Under the pieces are notes generated by a model. The model ran no database searches, had not been told where the DNA came from, and saw only the letters and a list, made by a program, of their open reading frames with translations. Both the position numbers and the translations under genes were made by a program. A DNA stretch of 64,000 nt from Lachnospiraceae bacterium (GTDB lineage Bacteria; Bacillota; Clostridia; Lachnospirales; Lachnospiraceae), in the NCBI GenBank assembly GCA_014804695.1, contig JAAUZJ010000001.1, forward strand, positions 118,193-182,192. The letters are read 5' to 3'. Of this stretch, positions 60,045-64,000 are shown piece by piece (the first letter of the stretch is position 1; the number at the start of each line of letters is the position of its first letter).

Positions 60045-60893
60045 TTATATTGCAATCGGAATATTTTCTATCTGAGGTCCCGTGACATAATTTTCTACTT
60101 TGACATCATTTCTGGTAAACTCATAAAAATCCTTAATTTCCGGATTCAGCCAGAACGTAGGAGCGTCATAAGTCTCCCTTGCGATAAGCTCTTCAATTAT
60201 CGGTATGTGTCTGTCATAAATATGGGCATCGGCGATTACGTGTACAAGTTCTCCCACCCGCATATCACAGACCTGTGCAAGCATATGCACAAGTACCGCA
60301 TATTGGACCACATTCCAGTTATTGGCGGCAAGCACATCCTGCGAACGCTGGTTCAGTACGGCATTCAATGTCAGCTTATCGTCGCCTTTCTTTTGTGTCA
60401 CATTAAAAGTCATACTGTAAGCGCAGGGGTAAAGCCTCATCTCATGCAGATCCTGATGTACATAGATATTAGTCATAATGCGCCTGCTGAACGGATTGTT
60501 CTTTAAATCATAAATAACCCTGTCCACCTGATCCATCATGCCTTCTTTGTACTGATGCTTCACGCCCATCTGATAACCGTAGGCCTTGCCGATGGAACCG
60601 TTCTCATCCGCCCATTCATCCCAGATATGACTGTGTAAATCATTTATATTATTGGACTTTTGCTGCCATATCCACAGCATCTCGTCAGTCGCACTCTTAA
60701 GTGCAGTCCGTCTAAGTGTAATAAGCGGAAATTCTTTGGAAAGGTCATAGCGGTTTACTACCCCGAACAATTTTACCGTATAAGCCGGAGTACCGTCTTC
60801 CCAATGCGGTCTTACTTTCTCCCCCTCCGTACTTGTGCCGTTTTCAAGGATATTCTTACACATATCTATAAAAATCTTATCTGCCAGACTCAT
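60045..60893 (-). CDS. thyA: thymidylate synthase
   Basis: A 282-residue ThyA that methylates dUMP with methylene-tetrahydrofolate. The catalytic Cys lies in LYPCAYSMTF, with RRTALKSATDEMLWIW and the dUMP contact DRHIPIIEELIAR. The residue after the Cys is Ala where many ThyA proteins have His, a known variant. It starts 43 bases after the nuclease gene and precedes folA. Confidence 0.94.
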   Translation of the reverse strand: MSLADKIFIDMCKNILENGTSTEGEKVRPHWEDGTPAYTVKLFGVVNRYDLSKEFPLITLRRTALKSATDEMLWIWQQKSNNINDLHSHIWDEWADENGSIGKAYGYQMGVKHQYKEGMMDQVDRVIYDLKNNPFSRRIMTNIYVHQDLHEMRLYPCAYSMTFNVTQKKGDDKLTLNAVLNQRSQDVLAANNWNVVQYAVLVHMLAQVCDMRVGELVHVIADAHIYDRHIPIIEELIARETYDAPTFWLNPEIKDFYEFTRNDVKVENYVTGPQIENIPIAI

Positions 60894-60936
60894 TACTATT
60901 TTCTCCCGAAATTTATAATTGACGGAATTTCGTCAT

Positions 60937-62535
60937 CTATTTATCGTATTTATCGCACAAGGAATTAATCTGGTCCGCAAACTTCGCCAAATCCTTATTT
61001 GCACCGCCTTCATTCTTGTAAATGACCGCAACAAGTCTCTGTCCTGCCGCAACAAGCCTTGCAAATACGTCAGACATAATATGGGCTTTCTTCTTAACTG
61101 TAACAGGAGCCGCTTCATAGATAAATTTATTCAAGATCAGATCATATCTTGTGCCGCTATATGGCGCATAGGCATTTAATCCATGCTCTATTTTAAGACA
61201 TTCTGTAAAAAGTTTACAGATGCTGTCCTCGCCATGTACCACAAATACCTTGTCGGGCTTTCTCTCAAATCCCTCTATAAATCGTATAAGCCCTGCCTTA
61301 TCCGCATGTCCGCTCATACCGATCAGCTTTTCAATCTTAGCACGGATCTCGATTGTTTCTCCAAAGAGCTTAACCTCTCCTATACCGTCAACGATCGCTC
61401 TTCCAAGCGTACCGTTTGCCTGATAACCGACAAAAAGGATCGTACACTCCGGCCGCCACAGATTATGCTTAAGGTGGTGTCTGATACGTCCGGCCTCACA
61501 CATACCTGAAGCTGAAATAATTACCTTAGGTGTATTTTCAAAGTTTATCGCCTTGGACTCCTCACTTGTTATCGCAAGGTGAAGCCCCGGAAACGTAAGT
61601 GGATTAATTCCTTTTCTTATAAGCTCCATAGCTTCCTCGTCAAAACATTCCCCGCTGTTTCTCTGAAAAATGCCGGTAGCTTCTACAGCAAGCGGACTGT
61701 CCACATATACCGGAAAATCTTCATATCCCTTAATTAATCTGTCTTCCTTGATCTTACGAAGGAAATATAAAATCTCCTGAGTCCTTCCTACCGCAAACGA
61801 CGGAATGACTACGTTGCCGCCTTTATCAAATGTAGATTTAATAATTTCCACAAGTCTGCCGATATAATCCGGTTTCTCATCGGAATGATAACGGTTACCG
61901 TATGTAGATTCCATTATAACATAATCGGCTTCTTTTGTAAGCTTCGGATCTTTAATAAGTGGCTGGTCCATATTGCCGATATCGCCAGAAAAGACAATTT
62001 TCTTCGTAATTCCGTCTTCCGTCGCCCAGACCTCAATGCTTGCCGAACCAAGCAGATGCCCTATATCCGTAAAGCGTATGACTAAGCCGTCACATACAGT
62101 TATTTCTTTTTCATAATCGCATGGAATCAGCCTCTTTATTACTCCGTCGGCATCCTCCATTGTATACATAGGCTCTATCAGCGCATTATCCACACTTCTT
62201 TTGGCCTTGCGGTTCTTCCATTCCGCCTCCTGCATCTGAATATGCGCACTGTCCCTTAACATTATACTACAGAGGTCTGCAGTTGCATCCGTTGTATATA
62301 TGCTTCCCCTGAAACCTCTCGAATATAAGAAAGGCAGCATTCCGGAATGGTCGATATGGGCATGTGTCAAAAGAATATAATCTATTCTCGCCGGTTCTAC
62401 CGGAAGTTCGCAGCTTTCAAACGTCTGTATACCCTGCTGCATTCCGTAATCAACCAAAATATTTTTCTCATTCACACGAAGATAATGGCAGCTTCCGGTT
62501 ACCTCGTGATCTGCCCCAATAAACATTAACTCCAT
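60937..62535 (-). CDS. metallo-beta-lactamase / beta-CASP RNA nuclease
   Basis: A 532-residue MBL-fold protein. HAHIDHSGMLPFLYSRGF is the zinc motif HxHxDH; IMESTYGNRYHS and IPSFAVGRTQEIL belong to the beta-CASP region, and ISASGMCEAGRIRHHLKHNL and GMSGHADKAGLIRF are its C-terminal motifs. This type (KH-less CPSF73/RNase J relatives) processes RNA or DNA ends. The N-terminal zinc motif is near residue 59. AGGAGG precedes the ATG. It leads the group MBL-thyA-folA-hybrid kinase. Confidence 0.9.
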   Translation of the reverse strand: MELMFIGADHEVTGSCHYLRVNEKNILVDYGMQQGIQTFESCELPVEPARIDYILLTHAHIDHSGMLPFLYSRGFRGSIYTTDATADLCSIMLRDSAHIQMQEAEWKNRKAKRSVDNALIEPMYTMEDADGVIKRLIPCDYEKEITVCDGLVIRFTDIGHLLGSASIEVWATEDGITKKIVFSGDIGNMDQPLIKDPKLTKEADYVIMESTYGNRYHSDEKPDYIGRLVEIIKSTFDKGGNVVIPSFAVGRTQEILYFLRKIKEDRLIKGYEDFPVYVDSPLAVEATGIFQRNSGECFDEEAMELIRKGINPLTFPGLHLAITSEESKAINFENTPKVIISASGMCEAGRIRHHLKHNLWRPECTILFVGYQANGTLGRAIVDGIGEVKLFGETIEIRAKIEKLIGMSGHADKAGLIRFIEGFERKPDKVFVVHGEDSICKLFTECLKIEHGLNAYAPYSGTRYDLILNKFIYEAAPVTVKKKAHIMSDVFARLVAAGQRLVAVIYKNEGGANKDLAKFADQINSLCDKYDK

Positions 62536-62638
62536 AAACAGACCTCCTTTTATATATCATAACATTTTTCGCGGAATGAGTACAGTCAATTTACAAAGAT
62601 TTACATATGATAAAGTAAATGTTACATGAGGTGTCATT

Positions 62639-63274
62639 ATGTTACCAGGAATTGCACCCATACTGATTTTCATGCTCGCCGTTTCGGTTGATTCGCTGAG
62701 CGCAGGTTTTGCCTACGGAACCTCCAGAGTGCGGGTCAAACCGCTTGCCGCGGTTTTCCTTGCATTTATCCCATCTATAACAATTACGCTGATGACGCAG
62801 ATCGGCTCTATGATTTTTTCCCTGTTTCCCACATGGCTTTTTTCCACACTCTCATTCTTACTCTTATCCTTCCTTGGCTGCGAAAAGCTTATCGAAAGTC
62901 TGATCCGCCATCTTGCAGCCAGATATCCGGATATAATAGGCAACTGGGCATGTAAGATCAAGCAGCTCAATATTATTTTCACGATTTATTTCTCACCCGA
63001 GGATGCCAACAAACAGGATACCCAAGTACTAAGCGCCAAAGAAGCGTTATTCTTAAGCCTTGCCCTATCCTTAGACAGTATTTTTGCAAGTATGGCATTC
63101 TCGTACCAGGTACCCTCTCTTATGGTATTCTTTCTGTCAGCAGTCATCTTTCATTTTCTCCTATTTATCTTAGGTCTGTTTATCGGCAGTCTTGTATCAA
63201 AGAAAATTTCCATGGATTTGTCCTGGCTCAGCGGGCTGTTTCTTCTACTGCTGGCGTTATACACTCTTGCATAA
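62639..63274 (+). CDS. ytaF: YtaF/MntP family sporulation membrane protein
   Basis: A 211-residue membrane protein with about six helices in two similar halves, each with the motif VSVDSLSAGFAYGTS and LSLDSIFASMAFSY. YtaF is a sporulation membrane protein related to the manganese exporter MntP. GAGGTG precedes the ATG. Its last 47 bases overlap the end of the convergent P-type ATPase gene. Confidence 0.88.
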   Translation: MLPGIAPILIFMLAVSVDSLSAGFAYGTSRVRVKPLAAVFLAFIPSITITLMTQIGSMIFSLFPTWLFSTLSFLLLSFLGCEKLIESLIRHLAARYPDIIGNWACKIKQLNIIFTIYFSPEDANKQDTQVLSAKEALFLSLALSLDSIFASMAFSYQVPSLMVFFLSAVIFHFLLFILGLFIGSLVSKKISMDLSWLSGLFLLLLALYTLA

Positions 63275-64000
63275 GCGCAGCACTGCGTCCCCTGTATACG
63301 GCAACCAAAAGCTCATGCACTATTACCGGTGTAAGAGAAAGAGCTAGCAACTGTCCCCACTCAGTCAAATCCAGCCTGATAGTTCCAAAGAGCACAATAA
63401 GAGGTTCTATTTCGGTTACCGCAAACTGCAAAACAAGCCCCACTCCCAGAGCAAGAAGCATAAACGGGTTATTTTTATGATTCATCCTGAAAATTGATTT
63501 ATTCACATCCCGCATCCCTATCGCATGAAAGAGCTGACTCATGCCAAGCACCATAAACGCATGGGTCTGCGCCTTTGCCAAAACCGTTGCAATCTGATAG
63601 CTTTCAACTATGTTATGTAAACTTATGGGCAATCCTTCCGCAATCAACCTGTCATAAGGCACTTTAAGAAACGCCGCAAGGCTCACACCGCCTATAACAA
63701 GTCCATAGCAGATAACGCACATAAGTCCCCCTTTGGCAAAAAGCGATTCACCCTTTTTCCTTGGTGCCTCTTCCATCAAAAGCTCTGTCTCGTTATCATC
63801 CACTCCAAGCGCCAGAGCCGGAAGCGAATCCGTAATAAGATTTATCCAGAGAATGAAACTGGCTTTTAAGGGACTCGGGAACCCCGCTATAATAGTAACG
63901 AGCATGGTCATAATCTCGCCGAGATTAGAAGAAAGCAGGAAAAGCACCGATTTTCTGATATTTTCATAAATCCCCCTGCCCTCTTTTATAGCAAGATGTA
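63228..64000 (-). CDS. P-type cation ATPase, C-terminal part (cut by the window edge)
   Basis: The frame is open from the window edge to a stop at 63228. It begins in the region just after the ATP-hinge motif of a P2-type ATPase: AIKEGRGIYENIRKSVLFL lies at the edge, then MTMLVTIIAGFPSPLKASFI, NLITDSLPALALGVDD and six further helices with the cation-ATPase C-terminal domain. The N-terminal part with the phosphorylation site lies outside. It is most like Ca2+-type pumps of Firmicutes. The 3' end overlaps ytaF by 47 bases. Confidence 0.92.
   Translation of the reverse strand, partial: HLAIKEGRGIYENIRKSVLFLLSSNLGEIMTMLVTIIAGFPSPLKASFILWINLITDSLPALALGVDDNETELLMEEAPRKKGESLFAKGGLMCVICYGLVIGGVSLAAFLKVPYDRLIAEGLPISLHNIVESYQIATVLAKAQTHAFMVLGMSQLFHAIGMRDVNKSIFRMNHKNNPFMLLALGVGLVLQFAVTEIEPLIVLFGTIRLDLTEWGQLLALSLTPVIVHELLVAVYRGRSAALMQECITPAVEETAR

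Noticed and set aside
1-64000. tRNA, rRNA, CRISPR arrays and insertion sequences
   Set aside because: No clover-leaf pattern, rRNA motif, spaced direct repeats or transposase pattern was noticed by eye; short genes could still be missed.

Overview
The window looks like a chromosome segment from a Gram-positive, spore-forming Clostridia bacterium, most likely of the Lachnospiraceae. Supporting signs are the sporulation and germination genes (sigK-type sigma factor, spoIIP, gpr, ytaF), the order rpsT / gpr-spoIIP-lepA-hemW, AGGAGG-type ribosome binding sites with several TTG starts, a CIRCE operator at htpG, and several large proteins of families I associate with Lachnospiraceae. I saw no tRNA, rRNA, CRISPR array, insertion sequence or prophage. 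No species is assigned.

Region by region. (1) 1-13 kb, minus strand: a type IV pilus cluster in the order pilC, pilA (major pilin), pilD (prepilin peptidase), a pilM-pilN fusion, pilO, then four large minor-pilin-like genes and a large exported protein cut by the window edge. No extension ATPase (pilB) is present. (2) 13-18 kb: dprA and yifB/comM (DNA uptake and processing), then an FkbH-like HAD/acetyltransferase gene. (3) 18-21.5 kb: an operon of sigK, a degenerate HD-GYP protein and pilT, the pilus retraction ATPase. (4) 21.5-27.8 kb: hemW, lepA, spoIIP and gpr, with rpsT divergent. (5) 27.9-31 kb: a TPM-domain protein and a zinc-ribbon protein, then a manganese (yybP-ykoY) riboswitch driving a GDT1/UPF0016 metal exporter. 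(6) 31-39 kb: a PurF paralogue lacking the catalytic cysteine, a two-gene minimal SUF-like Fe-S assembly pair, and purA, purB, purF, purC. (7) 39.3-46.3 kb: four tandem genes of unknown function (1203-aa repeat protein, actin-like-fold candidate, TPR-like protein, coiled-coil membrane protein) directly upstream of purC. This is the best candidate here for an undescribed system. (8) 46.4-50.4 kb, accessory: a PIN / ImmA-IrrE / Xre triad with an apparent operator, a SpoIID-like peptidoglycan-binding protein, and an unannotated type I toxin-antitoxin locus (27-aa toxin with an antisense RNA). (9) 50.5-64 kb: an ECF sigma/anti-sigma pair, a GNAT acetyltransferase, htpG under CIRCE, a PrsA-like foldase, ilvE, a beta-CASP nuclease-thyA-folA-hybrid histidine kinase group, ytaF, and the C-terminal part of a P-type cation ATPase running off the end.

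Dispersed structure: two copies of a ~135-nt hairpin element with compensatory stem changes (29.8 and 46.4 kb), one 164-nt hairpin between lepA and hemW, and three copies of a short palindrome placed just after minus-strand stop codons. Several gene starts were moved from the longest open frame to the codon with a proper ribosome binding site; each case is stated in its entry.
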